Assembly (NCBI RefSeq): GCF_002117485.1
Contig: NZ_CP021030.1
Location: 3,647,501-3,711,500, forward strand
Direction of reading: 5' to 3'
From: Rhizobium sp. NXC14
GTDB taxonomy: Bacteria > Pseudomonadota > Alphaproteobacteria > Rhizobiales > Rhizobiaceae
DNA: 64,000 bases
Shown here: piece after piece, positions 1 through 9,414 of the stretch
Layout: each line of letters starts with the position of its first letter
Position numbering within the stretch: the stretch's first letter is position 1
Made by a program: the position numbers and the translations under genes
Notes under the pieces: generated by a model
What the model saw: the letters and a program-made list of their open reading frames with translations, nothing else
Told to the model about the DNA's origin: nothing
Databases searched by the model: none

Positions 1-414
1 GAAGGCCTGCTGCTTTTCACCAACGACACCGAGTTCGCCCAGACCTTGCTCGATCCGCTCACCCATGTGACCAAAACCTATCATGTCCAGATCGACCGCC
101 TCATTGACGACGAGGAGATTGCCGCTATGACATCCGGCATCCGTCACGACGGCGAATTGCTGACGGCCACCGCCACACGACGCCTGCGCCAGGGTGACAG
201 AAACTCATGGATCGAGGTCGAGCTCGATGAAGGCCGCAATCGTCAGATCCGTCGTATGCTGGAGGCGCTCGGGGCCGAATGTTTGCGCCTTGTGCGGGTC
301 GCAATCGGCGGGCTCGAACTCGGCGAACTCCCAAAAGGCGCCGTGCGTGCGCTGACCGAAGGAGAATTGCATGGGTTGCGCCGAAGAGCCGGCTTGGAAA
401 GGGCGAGACGTTGA
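1..414 (+). CDS. 23S/16S rRNA pseudouridine synthase (RsuA/RluB/RluE/RluF family), 3' part
   Basis: The frame is open from base 1 and runs 137 codons to a TGA at 412-414, so the 5' part of the gene lies outside the window. The visible residues begin EGLLLFTND, the conserved stretch just after the catalytic Asp region of RsuA-family enzymes, and later carry GRNRQIRRML, the C-terminal signature of the family. These enzymes isomerise a uridine in rRNA to pseudouridine. The N-terminal S4 domain and the catalytic GRLD motif would be upstream and cannot be checked, so which rRNA position is modified cannot be told. The stop overlaps the possible TTG start of the next gene, which suggests translational coupling. 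Confidence 0.85.
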   Translation, partial: EGLLLFTNDTEFAQTLLDPLTHVTKTYHVQIDRLIDDEEIAAMTSGIRHDGELLTATATRRLRQGDRNSWIEVELDEGRNRQIRRMLEALGAECLRLVRVAIGGLELGELPKGAVRALTEGELHGLRRRAGLERARR

Positions 415-1124
415 CCGATCTGTCGCAGATGGCGCCGCATGACTTCTGGCAGGAGATTCACCCGCCCGGCACCTTTCCCCACGATCGGGAGTTCACGACT
501 TTCTATGTCGCCACGCTGGAAGACGGCCGCCAGCTTCGCCTGCCGATACGTGTGTTGGCAGATGGCGATCACGCCCTCGCTTCGCTGATTGTCAACCAGG
601 CGAGCTTCGCCGTCCTCGACGCGTTGGCCGACGGTCTCGCGGAAAAGATCGGACCTATGGGCGTCGACGTCGTCGCCGGCCTGCCGACGCTCGGCTTGAC
701 GCTTGCAGCCGCCGTTGCGCAGAAGCTCGATCACGGCCGCTATGTCCCGCTCGGCACCTCGCGCAAGTTCTGGTACCGCGACGAGCTCTCCGTTCCTCTG
801 TCATCGATCACGACGCCGACACAGGACAAGCGCCTCTATATCGATCCGCGCATGTTGCCGCTGCTGACCAGGCGGCGCGTCGCCCTGATCGATGACGTCA
901 TTTCCAGCGGCGCATCGATCGTCTCGGGCCTTGATCTGCTGACGGCCTGCGGCATCGAACCCGTCGTCATAGGCGCGGCCATGCTGCAATCGGAGCGCTG
1001 GCGCGACAGCCTCGCAACTGCCGGGCCGCAGTGGGTCGCGCGCGTCCGCGGTGTCTTCGCAACGCCCGTGCTGGAGCGGAATGCTGAGGGCCGCTGGCAG
1101 GCTTCGGCCCGACCGAAGACGTGA
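411..1124 (+). CDS. phosphoribosyltransferase family protein
   Basis: The product is about 237 residues if it starts at the TTG at 411 (overlapping the preceding TGA) or 231 if it starts at the ATG at 429. The segment VALIDDVISSGAS near residue 155-170 is the PRPP-binding loop typical of type I phosphoribosyltransferases (hydrophobic residues, two Asp, then a small-residue loop). Earlier VDVVAGLPTLG fits the region before the flexible loop in adenine-phosphoribosyltransferase-like proteins. The family transfers ribose-5-phosphate from PRPP to a base, but some members are regulators. The substrate cannot be read from sequence. An RNA-modifying enzyme sits directly upstream, with which it probably shares a transcript. 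Confidence 0.75.
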   Translation: MTDLSQMAPHDFWQEIHPPGTFPHDREFTTFYVATLEDGRQLRLPIRVLADGDHALASLIVNQASFAVLDALADGLAEKIGPMGVDVVAGLPTLGLTLAAAVAQKLDHGRYVPLGTSRKFWYRDELSVPLSSITTPTQDKRLYIDPRMLPLLTRRRVALIDDVISSGASIVSGLDLLTACGIEPVVIGAAMLQSERWRDSLATAGPQWVARVRGVFATPVLERNAEGRWQASARPKT

Positions 1125-1263
1125 CATCGTTCAATTTTGCCGGCTGACGCCTCTGTACAGCAGATGAGGAACGACTACAGTCCGCCCAAGGCCTGTCACC
1201 CGGAAATCTGCAGCGGTTGCGGTACAGCGACATGCCTCCATCGATGAAACACCGGATCCGCCC

Positions 1264-3006
1264 ATGTCGTTTGAGCAAGCATCCCTGCTGATCCTTCTGC
1301 TGGTGATGCTCGTTCTCTTCTCGCTCGAACGCATACGCATCGAGGTGACTGCGATTGCCGGCCTGCTCGCCGGCTATGCGCTCGGACTTTATCCAGTCGA
1401 TCAGATCTTCGCGGGCTTCGCCAGCCCCGTCGTTATCACCGTCGTCGAAATCCTGCTGATCGTCCAGGTGCTCGCACGCGCCAAACTCTTCGACAACCTC
1501 GCTGCGCGTGTCGCAACCGCAAGACCGTCGAACTTCAAGGTCATATCAGGCGCTTCCTCGCTTGCAGGCTTTCTTTCCATCTTCATGAACAATATCGGCG
1601 CCTTTGCGATCACCCTGCCGGTGGCGCTGCGGCTCGGCGTGGCGCTTTCAATCCCCCGCCGTCAGCTCGTCATGCCCATCTCGTTTGCAGCCCTGCTCGG
1701 CGGCCTCGTTTCGCTGATCGGCACGCCGGCCAACCTGCTCGTCAGCGATGCGCTTGCCAAGACGTCCGGTGTGGGTTTTCATTTCTTCGATTTCAGCTAT
1801 GTCGGGCTGCCAGTCGCGATCGTCGGCATCCTGCTCATCGCCGTTCGGATCCGATACTTGTTCCCGGAACCCGACACAGTGCCGGCGACGCTCGCCCAAG
1901 GCTCGCGTCGCGTCGTCGTCGAACGTCGCATTCCCAATGCTTCGCCGCTGATCGGCACGCGGCTTTCGGAGTGTCCGACCCGCTTCGGCATCAAACCGCA
2001 CGCGCTGATCCGCGACGGCAATTTCGTGTTTAGCCCGCTCGACCAGTCGATGATCAGCGCGGGCGACGTGCTGCTTGCCGAAGGCGCCGATGACATCTTT
2101 GCCGGCCTTGCCGCCACACAGGCGCTGGTGGCAGATGCCAATCTGAATATTCGGCCGCCACATTTCACCCGGGTCGAAACCGTCGTCATGCCCGAAAGCA
2201 CGCTGGTGGGTTCGCGCGTCAGTTCACTCGAAGTCTTTCACCATCGGGGCATCGCAGTCACTGCTCTTTCCATGCGCACACCGCGCATCGAAGGCCGCTT
2301 TCTCGATCTGCAACTGTCGATCGGCGATATATTGACCCTGGAAGGGCCGCGTACTGCAATTGCCGAAGCGCTGGAGGAAAGCGAGTGCCTGCCGCTTGCT
2401 CCGACAGCTTCAGCTGAACCGGCCCTCCTCTCCTGGCGGCCTTTCGCATTGTTTGCCTGCGGCGTCGCCGCGTCGGCGGCGGGCCTGCATCCCGAGGTCG
2501 CTTTTGCGGGTGTCGTCCTCGTCCTCGCTTTGCTCAATCATCTCAATATCCGCCAGGCGATGGCCGACCTCAACTGGCCGATCATCATCATGCTCGCGGC
2601 GATGATTCCGATCGGCCAGGCAGTGGCCAGCACCGGAGCGGCCGAAGCGATTGCCGGCTGGCTGAGCCTCATCGTGCCGGTTAACCATGCGCTTTCCGGC
2701 ATCGCCCTCATCCTCTTCCTCGCGATGGCGCTGACGCCCTTCGTCAACAACGCGACGGTCGCAATCGTACTCGCCCCGATCGCACTCGAATTTGCGAGGA
2801 TCGGGCGGCACCCACCCGACGCCTATCTGATCGCGGTTGCCGTCGGGGCCTCGCTCGATTTTCTGACGCCCTTCGGCCATCACAACAACACACTGGCGAT
2901 GGGCATCGGCAGTTACCGCTTCAGCGACTTCCTGCGGGCCGGCTGGCCGCTTGCCGTCGCAACTTACGGCCTCGCTCTGTTTCTTCTGGCTCTGTTCTGG
3001 CTGTGA
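1264..3006 (+). CDS. SLC13/DASS-type permease with two TrkA-C (RCK_C) domains
   Basis: The 580-residue product has a block of hydrophobic helices (about 5-200), a soluble middle with two RCK_C-like repeats (about 215-285 and 295-375) and a second helix block (about 390-580). [18 protein letters not shown] and [18 protein letters not shown] are the paired NN-containing re-entrant motifs of the divalent anion/sodium symporter superfamily, and [10 protein letters not shown] follows the first. Members move sulfate, dicarboxylates or other anions across the inner membrane. RCK_C domains usually bind a small ligand and gate transport. The substrate is not predictable. A second protein of the same architecture is encoded at 29892-31664. 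The start is the ATG at 1264. Confidence 0.85.
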   Translation: MSFEQASLLILLLVMLVLFSLERIRIEVTAIAGLLAGYALGLYPVDQIFAGFASPVVITVVEILLIVQVLARAKLFDNLAARVATARPSNFKVISGASSLAGFLSIFMNNIGAFAITLPVALRLGVALSIPRRQLVMPISFAALLGGLVSLIGTPANLLVSDALAKTSGVGFHFFDFSYVGLPVAIVGILLIAVRIRYLFPEPDTVPATLAQGSRRVVVERRIPNASPLIGTRLSECPTRFGIKPHALIRDGNFVFSPLDQSMISAGDVLLAEGADDIFAGLAATQALVADANLNIRPPHFTRVETVVMPESTLVGSRVSSLEVFHHRGIAVTALSMRTPRIEGRFLDLQLSIGDILTLEGPRTAIAEALEESECLPLAPTASAEPALLSWRPFALFACGVAASAAGLHPEVAFAGVVLVLALLNHLNIRQAMADLNWPIIIMLAAMIPIGQAVASTGAAEAIAGWLSLIVPVNHALSGIALILFLAMALTPFVNNATVAIVLAPIALEFARIGRHPPDAYLIAVAVGASLDFLTPFGHHNNTLAMGIGSYRFSDFLRAGWPLAVATYGLALFLLALFWL

Positions 3007-3091
3007 TGCGATACTTCCGCTCGGCTTGACTTCGCCGGTAATGAAACTAGAGCAGGAAGCCATCAGCCAAATACAAGGACAGTCGAGCGCC

Positions 3092-4036
3092 GTGCGAATC
3101 CTCTCCGAAGCCCATTTCCCGGAACTGCCGAACTACTATCGCGGCAAGGTGCGCGAGAATTACGACCTTCCCGACGGACGCCGCATCATCATCAGCACAG
3201 ATCGGCTGAGCGCTTTCGACCGCATTCTCACCTGTATTCCGTATAAGGGTCAGGTGCTGACGCAGACGGCGCGTTACTGGTTCGAGGCGACGAGGGACAT
3301 TTGCCCGAACCATGTGCTCGACTATCCCGATCCGAATGTGGTCATCGGCAGGCGGCTCGACATCCTGCCGGTTGAAATTGTCGTGCGCGGTTATCTCGCC
3401 GGCACCACCGGCACCTCGATCCTGACCCTCTATAAGAAGGGTGAGCGGGAAATGTACGGCATGCGTCTGCCGGACGGCATGCGCGACAATCAGATCCTGC
3501 CGGAACCCGTCATCACGCCGACGAGCAAGGAATTCGACGGAGGCCATGACGAGCCGCTGACGCCTGCGGAAATCGTCACGCGAGGCCTTCTGACCAGCCA
3601 GCAGTGGGAAACCTTGTCGAAATATGCACTCGCGCTCTTTGCCCGCGGCCAGGAAATGGCCGCGAGGCAAGGCCTGATCCTCGTCGATACCAAATATGAA
3701 TTCGGCACCGATGGCGACGGCAATATTATACTCGCCGACGAGATCCACACGCCGGACAGCAGCCGCTACTGGCTTGCCGAAACCTATACGGCAAGTTTTG
3801 CCGCTGGCAAGCGCCCGGATAGTTTCGACAAGGATTTCGTCCGTGCGTGGGTGGCGGAGCGCTGCGACCCTTATAAGGACGAGATTCCAGAAATCCCCAC
3901 CGGACTGATCGAGCAGACCTCGGCCGTCTATATCAGAGCCTACGAGGCGATAACCGGCGAGCGCTTTGTTCCCGACAATAGCGGCGAGACGCCGCTTGCC
4001 CGTGTCCGCAGCAACCTCGCCCCCTATTTCCCTTGA
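3092..4036 (+). CDS. purC: phosphoribosylaminoimidazole-succinocarboxamide synthase, long form
   Basis: This is SAICAR synthetase, the purine-biosynthesis enzyme joining aspartate to CAIR with ATP. Recognisable blocks are [11 protein letters not shown] near the start (the ATP-binding KVRD-like motif), [21 protein letters not shown] and [11 protein letters not shown], with [12 protein letters not shown] near residue 225. The GTG at 3092 gives 314 residues, the usual length of the long alphaproteobacterial or eukaryote-like form; an in-frame ATG at 3041 would add 17 residues that look unconserved, so I prefer the GTG, although neither has a strong Shine-Dalgarno. Most alphaproteobacteria also carry a short purC (about 250 residues) beside purS/Q/L, so this is probably a second copy. 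It is not next to other purine genes. Confidence 0.88.
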   Translation: MRILSEAHFPELPNYYRGKVRENYDLPDGRRIIISTDRLSAFDRILTCIPYKGQVLTQTARYWFEATRDICPNHVLDYPDPNVVIGRRLDILPVEIVVRGYLAGTTGTSILTLYKKGEREMYGMRLPDGMRDNQILPEPVITPTSKEFDGGHDEPLTPAEIVTRGLLTSQQWETLSKYALALFARGQEMAARQGLILVDTKYEFGTDGDGNIILADEIHTPDSSRYWLAETYTASFAAGKRPDSFDKDFVRAWVAERCDPYKDEIPEIPTGLIEQTSAVYIRAYEAITGERFVPDNSGETPLARVRSNLAPYFP

Positions 4037-4145
4037 AAAGGCGACGTGCGAAAGCCGCCGGGCCTTGCATCGGCTTGGCAGTTTTCGCTGAATAGCGCTA
4101 GCATCGGCAAAAAAGGAGTACCGGGCGCGGCCCGGCGGGGGACGG

Positions 4146-4748
4146 ATGGCAAGAAGGCCGAGACGCAAGGCCGAGGAAACGCGACAGGACATCCTCTCGA
4201 TGGCGGAGATGCTGTTTCGCGAACGTGGCTTCGCCGCAGTGTCGATCGCCGATATATCAGCTGCGCTGCGCATGTCGCCCGCCAATGTCTTCAAGCATTT
4301 CCGTTCCAAGGTGGCGCTGGTCGATGCGATCGCCGGGCGCCATCTCGACAATGCCGCCGAGCGTTTTGTCCCCCTCGACCAGAACATGCCCGCGAAAGAG
4401 CAACTGCTCCGCTTCGTCCTGCGCCTGCTGGAGGGTCATCTGCAGGATATCCAGAAGAACCCTTACATCTTCGAAATGGTGCTCTCGACCATCGAAGCCA
4501 AACTCGAAGCCGGCAATCGCTATCGCGCCCGTATCGAGGAGAAACTCGGCGAGATCATCCGCAAAGGCATGGTGGAAGGACGTTATCACTGCCGCGACCC
4601 TCAGCGTGCCGCACAGACCGTCGCCGATGTGCTGGCCTGCGTGTTGCACCCTGTCCTCATCGTTCGCGACGACACTGAGACACTGGTGCATCGTGCCGAG
4701 GAAATCGTCGGCTTTGTCGATGCCGCACTGCAAAATAGCGCTTGCTAA
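4146..4748 (+). CDS. TetR/AcrR-family regulator of the adjacent RND pump (AmeR-like)
   Basis: A 200-residue one-domain repressor. Residues about 10-55 form the TetR helix-turn-helix: ETRQDILSMAEMLFRERGF, then SIADISAALRMSPANVFKHF, ending in FRSK. The C-terminal ligand/dimer domain is less conserved, as usual. It lies directly upstream of, and in the same direction as, an adaptor-RND-outer membrane factor set. That is the same arrangement as ameR-ameABC of Agrobacterium, so it most likely represses the pump and responds to a pump substrate. An 8-bp inverted repeat overlapping its stop codon (4747-4774) is a good operator candidate. Confidence 0.85.
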   Translation: MARRPRRKAEETRQDILSMAEMLFRERGFAAVSIADISAALRMSPANVFKHFRSKVALVDAIAGRHLDNAAERFVPLDQNMPAKEQLLRFVLRLLEGHLQDIQKNPYIFEMVLSTIEAKLEAGNRYRARIEEKLGEIIRKGMVEGRYHCRDPQRAAQTVADVLACVLHPVLIVRDDTETLVHRAEEIVGFVDAALQNSAC

Positions 4749-4774
4749 GTGACGGTTGCTGAATTACGTCACTT
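4747..4774. promoter_or_regulatory. inverted repeat, candidate TetR-family operator before the efflux genes
   Basis: AAGTGACG (4747-4754) and CGTCACTT (4767-4774) form a perfect 8-bp inverted repeat with a 12-base spacer. It overlaps the stop codon of the TetR gene and lies about 120 bases before the adaptor start. A site of this size and position suits a TetR-type dimer pair. No T-run follows, so it is not a good terminator. Confidence 0.5.
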
Positions 4775-4896
4775 CGTAAAGATTTTGTTAGACTCGGGAT
4801 ATTGAGGCCAAGTTCATCCTGACGCTTAAACAAGCCTGCCTCGGCCCGGCCGAGCCCGTAGATCGACGGCGATTGCCACCGCATGAAGGAATTAGA

Positions 4897-6105
4897 ATGA
4901 TTCGGCGTGCCGTTCTCATCTCCTCGGCCCTGATGGCCGGCGCATTGCTTGGCGCCTGCAGCGACAACGCCGGCAAGCCCGCGGGCAATGCCGGCGCGGC
5001 CGCGCAGCAGGCAATCCCCGTCGGGGTGATCGCCCTGGCGAAGGCGAGTTTCCCAATCACGACAATTCTTCCTGGCCGCGCCGAAGCCTTCCAGACGGCC
5101 GATATCCGGCCGCAGGTGAGCGGCATCATCCGCGAAATCGCCTTTAAGGAAGGCGGAGAGATAAAGAAGGGCGACCTTCTTTATCAGATCGAGGATGCGC
5201 CCTATATCGCCGCCGTCGAGCAGGCCAAGGCGGCCATCTCCAAAGCCGAGGCGAGCGTGCCGAGCGCTGAAAGCAATCTCGAACGCTACCAGCGCCTCGT
5301 CGGCAGCGGCGCCACCCAGATCGAATATGAGACGGCGAGAACGACGCTTCTCCAGGCGAAGGCGGAGGTCGAGTCGGCAAAGGCTGCCCTTACCGCGGCA
5401 CAGATCGACCTCGACCATACGAAGATCGTCGCACCCTTCGACGGCGTCATCGACCAGACCGCCTACAATATCGGCAATGTCGTCTCGGCCAACCAGACGA
5501 CGGCGCTGACGACGATCCGGCAGCTCGATCCGATCTACATCTCGCTCACCGAGTCGAGCACCAATCTGCTGAGGCTGCGCGATGCGATGGCCGCCGGCGA
5601 TATCAAGGGCGCGGAGAATGTCGCCTTCCACCTGATCCTCGAAGACGGCAAGGAATATAATCAGCAGGGCAAGCTCGACATGTCGAAGCAGGTGGTCAGC
5701 GAGACCACAGGCACCTTCATCATTCGTGTGCTCTTCCCCAATCCCGATCGGATCGTGCTGCCCGGCATGTATGTCCGCGCCACGGTCGAGCTCGGCGCCG
5801 AAACCGGTTATGCGCTGCCGCAGCTGGCGACGAGCCGTGACGCCAACGGCCGGCTGACGGCGCAGTTCGTTTCCGCCGACGGCAAGGTCGAAACTCGCGC
5901 CTTCGAGAACAGCTCGCCCTCCAACAATTCCTGGCTGGTAACCGAAGGCATCAAGGACGGCGATCAGCTGATCGTCACCGGCCTGCAGTCGGTCACGGCG
6001 GGCATGCCGGTGAAGCCGCTTCCGATGAAGATCAACGACAATGGCGTGGTCGTGGCTGCCGAGCAGCCCGCGGCCGGTGACGCTGAGAAGCCCGCAGCGA
6101 AGTAA
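4897..6105 (+). CDS. RND efflux periplasmic adaptor lipoprotein (AcrA/MexA/AmeA family)
   Basis: A 402-residue membrane-fusion protein. A lipoprotein signal ends in LLGAC, placing the lipidated Cys near residue 21. The lipoyl/barrel-sandwich halves are visible around residues 65-100 (RPQVSGIIREI, then GDLLYQIED) and 175-210 (HTKIVAPFDGVID), separated by an alpha-hairpin of about 75 residues that contacts the outer-membrane channel. A beta-barrel and a membrane-proximal domain follow. The ATG at 4897 has an AAGGA Shine-Dalgarno eight bases upstream; a TTG 24 bases earlier has none. It bridges the inner-membrane pump and the outer-membrane channel encoded next in the same operon. Confidence 0.93.
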   Translation: MIRRAVLISSALMAGALLGACSDNAGKPAGNAGAAAQQAIPVGVIALAKASFPITTILPGRAEAFQTADIRPQVSGIIREIAFKEGGEIKKGDLLYQIEDAPYIAAVEQAKAAISKAEASVPSAESNLERYQRLVGSGATQIEYETARTTLLQAKAEVESAKAALTAAQIDLDHTKIVAPFDGVIDQTAYNIGNVVSANQTTALTTIRQLDPIYISLTESSTNLLRLRDAMAAGDIKGAENVAFHLILEDGKEYNQQGKLDMSKQVVSETTGTFIIRVLFPNPDRIVLPGMYVRATVELGAETGYALPQLATSRDANGRLTAQFVSADGKVETRAFENSSPSNNSWLVTEGIKDGDQLIVTGLQSVTAGMPVKPLPMKINDNGVVVAAEQPAAGDAEKPAAK

Positions 6106-6153
6106 TCGCTGCGAGCCGGCATCGTCACCGTCTCAGCCGCACAGGAACAACCG

Positions 6154-9100
6154 ATGGCCGAGTTTTTCATCCGACGTCCGATTTTCGCCTGGGTCATTGC
6201 GATCACCATCATGCTCGCCGGCCTGCTGGCGATCTTCACCCTGTCGATTTCGCAATATCCCGACATTGCCCCAACGACGGTGCGCATCAACGCCACCTAT
6301 CGCGGCGCCAGCGCCGAGACGGTCGAAAAATCGGTGACGACGATCATCGAAGACGGCATGACCGGCCTCGACGACCTCACCTATATGACTTCGACTTCGT
6401 CGACCGGATCGGCCAGTATCCAGCTCACTTTCGGAACCAGCATCGATCCCGACATCGCCCAGGTGCAGGTGCAGAACAAGCTGCAGCTGGTCCAGTCGCA
6501 GCTCCCGGGCGACGTTATCGATGCCGGCATCAGCGTGACGCGCTCGACCTCGAGCATCCTCCTCGTCGGCTCGCTCGTTTCAACCGACGGCAAGCGCAAT
6601 TCGGTCGATCTCGGCAACATCATGTCGACCTCCATCGAGGATCAGATCCAGCGCCTGGAAGGCGTCGGCAGTATCAACGTCTTCGGTTCCGGATACGCCA
6701 TGCGCATCTGGCTCGATCCCTTCAAGCTAGTGAAATATCAGCTGACGCCGAGCGACGTCACGGCGGCGATCCAGGCGCAGAACACTCAGGTTTCCGTCGG
6801 TTCGCTCGGCGCCCAGCCGACGATGTCAGGTCAGCAGCTCAACGTCACCATCACTGCGCAAAGCCAGCTCACCACCGTCGCCGACTTCGAGCACATCATC
6901 CTGAAGGTCGAAAAGGACGGCGCGACCGTGCGCCTGAGCGATGTCTCGCGCATCGAGATCGGTCAGGAGAGCTACGGCGGCAGTTCGCGTTACAACGGCC
7001 TGCCTTCGAGCGGTTTTGCCGTCAACCTCGCGATCGGCGCCAACGCCATCGATACGGCCGCACGCGTTCGATCCGCACTCGATGTCATCGGCCGCACTCT
7101 GCCGGAAGGCGTGAAGATTACCTATCCCTACGACACGACGCCCTTCGTGGAACTGTCGATCGAGAAGGTCGTGCATACGCTGATCGAGGCAATCGTGCTC
7201 GTCTTCGTGGTGCTGCTCGTCTTCCTGCAGAATCTTCGGGCAACGCTGATCCCGACCATCGCCGTTCCCGTGGTATTGCTGGGCACCTTCGGGGTGCTGG
7301 CGGCCACCGGCTATTCGATCAATACTTTGACGATGTTCGCCATGGTTTTGGCCATCGGTCTTTTGGTCGACGATGCGATCGTCGTGGTCGAAAACGTCGA
7401 ACGCATCATGTCCGAAGAGAAGCTTTCGCCGCTCGAAGCGACGGAGAAATCGATGGGCGAGATCACCGGCGCCATCGTCGGCATTGCGCTCGTGCTAACC
7501 GCCGTCTTCATTCCGATGGCCTTCTTCGGCGGCTCGACCGGCATCATCTATCGCCAGTTTTCCATCACCATCGTCTCGGCCATGCTGCTGTCGGCGCTCG
7601 TCGCCATCGTGCTGACACCGGCGCTCTGCGCCACCATGCTGAAGCCGGTCAGCGAACACCGGAAGCACCGCGTCGGCGATTGGTTCAACCGCAACTTCAC
7701 GCGCTCGACCAACGGCTATGTCAGGACTATCGGCTATCTCTTGAAGCGCCCGATCCGCGTCATGCTGGTCTTCCTTCTCGTCGGCGCCGGCTGCGCCTAC
7801 CTCTTCACCCGGCTGCCGAGTTCTTTCCTGCCGCAGGAAGATCAGGGCGTGCTGCTGACTATCGTCACCACGCCGCCGGGCTCGACGACGCAGCAGACTC
7901 AGGCCGTCGTCGAGAAGGTGGAAAACTATTATCGCGAGAATGAGAAGGATGCCGTCGAATCCGTCTTCGGCGCACTCGGCTTTGGCTTCAACGGCTCCGG
8001 CCAAAACAGCGCCATCGTTTTCACCAAGCTCAAGGATTTTTCGCTGCGCACTGATCCAAATCTGAGCGCCCAGTCGGTTGTCAACCGGGCGCTGCGCAGC
8101 TTCTTTGCGATGCGCGAGGCACAGGTCTTCGCGCTCCTGCCGCCGGCGATTCAGGGCCTCGGCGTGTCGAGCGGCTTTTCCATGTATCTTGTCGATACCG
8201 GCGGCCACGGCAACGACGCCCTGACGGCTGCTTCCAAGCGGCTGATCCAGATGGGCAACAGCTCGGGTAGGATCGTGGCGCTGCGCAGCAGCAACAAGGA
8301 AGTCGAGCCGCAAATGCGCATCGTGCTCGATCAGGAAAAGATCGGCGCCATGGGCGTCGACATCGCCTCGGTCAATTCGATGCTGTCGATCATCTTCACC
8401 GGCCGCGATGTCAACGACTTCACACTGAACGGCGAGATCAAGCCGGTTTATGTCCAGGGCGACGCGCCGTTCCGCATGCAGCCGGACGATCTTAACCACT
8501 GGTATGCCCGCAACACGGCCGGCGAGATGGTGCCCTTCTCCGCCTTTACCAAAACCGAATGGGTGAAGGGCGCACCTTCGCTTGCCCGCTTCAACGCCGT
8601 CAGCGCGATTCCGCTCGATGGCGCCGCCGCGCCCGGCGTGTCCTCCGGCGATGCCATGAACGAAATGGAAGAGCTGACCGAGCAACTCGGCGGCGGTTAC
8701 ACGGTGACCTGGCAGGGCATTTCCTATCAGGAGCGCCTTTCCGGCTCACAGGCGCCGATGCTCTATGCGATCTCGGTACTCGTCGTCTTCCTCTGCTTGG
8801 CAGCACTTTACGAAAGCTGGTCGATCCCTTTCTCGGTGATCATGGCAGTGCCGGTCGGCGTTCTCGGCGCCCTGGCGGCGGCAACACTCTTCGGCCAAGC
8901 CAACGATGTCTATTTCAAGGTCGGATTGCTCACCACGATCGGCCTGGCGGCGAAGAACGCGATCCTGATCGTCGAATTCGCCAAGGATCGCATGGAAAGC
9001 GGCATGGGCCTTTTCGAGGCGACACTGGAGGCGGCGCGGCTGCGCCTGCGGCCGATCATTATGACATCGCTTGCCTTTATCCTCGGCGTTGTGCCTCTGG

Positions 9101-9264
9101 CGATCGCTACGGGCGCGGGCTCTGCGGCGCAGAACGCTATCGGCCTCGGCGTTCTCGGCGGCATGCTGTCGGCAACGATGCTCGGAATTTTCTTCGTGCC
9201 GTCCTTCTACGTCGTCATTCGACGCATCTTTGCCACACGCGACAAAAATGCGGCAGGAGTGTGA
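6154..9264 (+). CDS. RND multidrug efflux permease (AcrB/MexB/AmeB, HAE-1 family)
   Basis: The 1036-residue length and the start FFIRRPIFAWVIAI are typical of HAE-1 pumps. The proton-relay aspartates are present in LLVDDAIVVVENVERIM (about residues 400-420), and the 12-helix plan with two large periplasmic loops is clear. Near the C-terminus the repeat-half motif GLAAKNAILIVEFAKD is seen. The protein exports hydrophobic drugs, phenolics or plant compounds using proton motive force. It starts 48 bases after the adaptor gene, and the outer-membrane component follows, so the tripartite pump is complete. No substitution in key residues was noticed. Confidence 0.95.
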   Translation: MAEFFIRRPIFAWVIAITIMLAGLLAIFTLSISQYPDIAPTTVRINATYRGASAETVEKSVTTIIEDGMTGLDDLTYMTSTSSTGSASIQLTFGTSIDPDIAQVQVQNKLQLVQSQLPGDVIDAGISVTRSTSSILLVGSLVSTDGKRNSVDLGNIMSTSIEDQIQRLEGVGSINVFGSGYAMRIWLDPFKLVKYQLTPSDVTAAIQAQNTQVSVGSLGAQPTMSGQQLNVTITAQSQLTTVADFEHIILKVEKDGATVRLSDVSRIEIGQESYGGSSRYNGLPSSGFAVNLAIGANAIDTAARVRSALDVIGRTLPEGVKITYPYDTTPFVELSIEKVVHTLIEAIVLVFVVLLVFLQNLRATLIPTIAVPVVLLGTFGVLAATGYSINTLTMFAMVLAIGLLVDDAIVVVENVERIMSEEKLSPLEATEKSMGEITGAIVGIALVLTAVFIPMAFFGGSTGIIYRQFSITIVSAMLLSALVAIVLTPALCATMLKPVSEHRKHRVGDWFNRNFTRSTNGYVRTIGYLLKRPIRVMLVFLLVGAGCAYLFTRLPSSFLPQEDQGVLLTIVTTPPGSTTQQTQAVVEKVENYYRENEKDAVESVFGALGFGFNGSGQNSAIVFTKLKDFSLRTDPNLSAQSVVNRALRSFFAMREAQVFALLPPAIQGLGVSSGFSMYLVDTGGHGNDALTAASKRLIQMGNSSGRIVALRSSNKEVEPQMRIVLDQEKIGAMGVDIASVNSMLSIIFTGRDVNDFTLNGEIKPVYVQGDAPFRMQPDDLNHWYARNTAGEMVPFSAFTKTEWVKGAPSLARFNAVSAIPLDGAAAPGVSSGDAMNEMEELTEQLGGGYTVTWQGISYQERLSGSQAPMLYAISVLVVFLCLAALYESWSIPFSVIMAVPVGVLGALAAATLFGQANDVYFKVGLLTTIGLAAKNAILIVEFAKDRMESGMGLFEATLEAARLRLRPIIMTSLAFILGVVPLAIATGAGSAAQNAIGLGVLGGMLSATMLGIFFVPSFYVVIRRIFATRDKNAAGV

Positions 9265-9414
9265 TATAAATGCACTGTGATAATGCTGTTCCGATTGCTA
9301 CATTGCGCCCGACTGCTTCGGTGTGTGTGTTTGTGGTAGGACGAGGCGCGGCTGCGATAGTGAAGCATGAAGCTTCGGACAAGAATTGACTTGCTCGAGT
9401 ACAGGATGAAATGA

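Noticed and set aside
3047..4387. Long minus-strand open frame opposite the SAICAR synthetase gene
   Set aside because: The plus-strand protein is clearly PurC; the antisense translation has no family features.
7495..8685. Long minus-strand open frame (396 codons) opposite the RND permease
   Set aside because: It is compositional shadow of a high-GC gene: the plus strand encodes an undoubted pump, and the antisense protein has no recognisable motif or ribosome site.
9265..9414. GT-rich stretch between the RND permease and outer-membrane factor genes
   Set aside because: Short and without symmetry; no regulatory element could be named.
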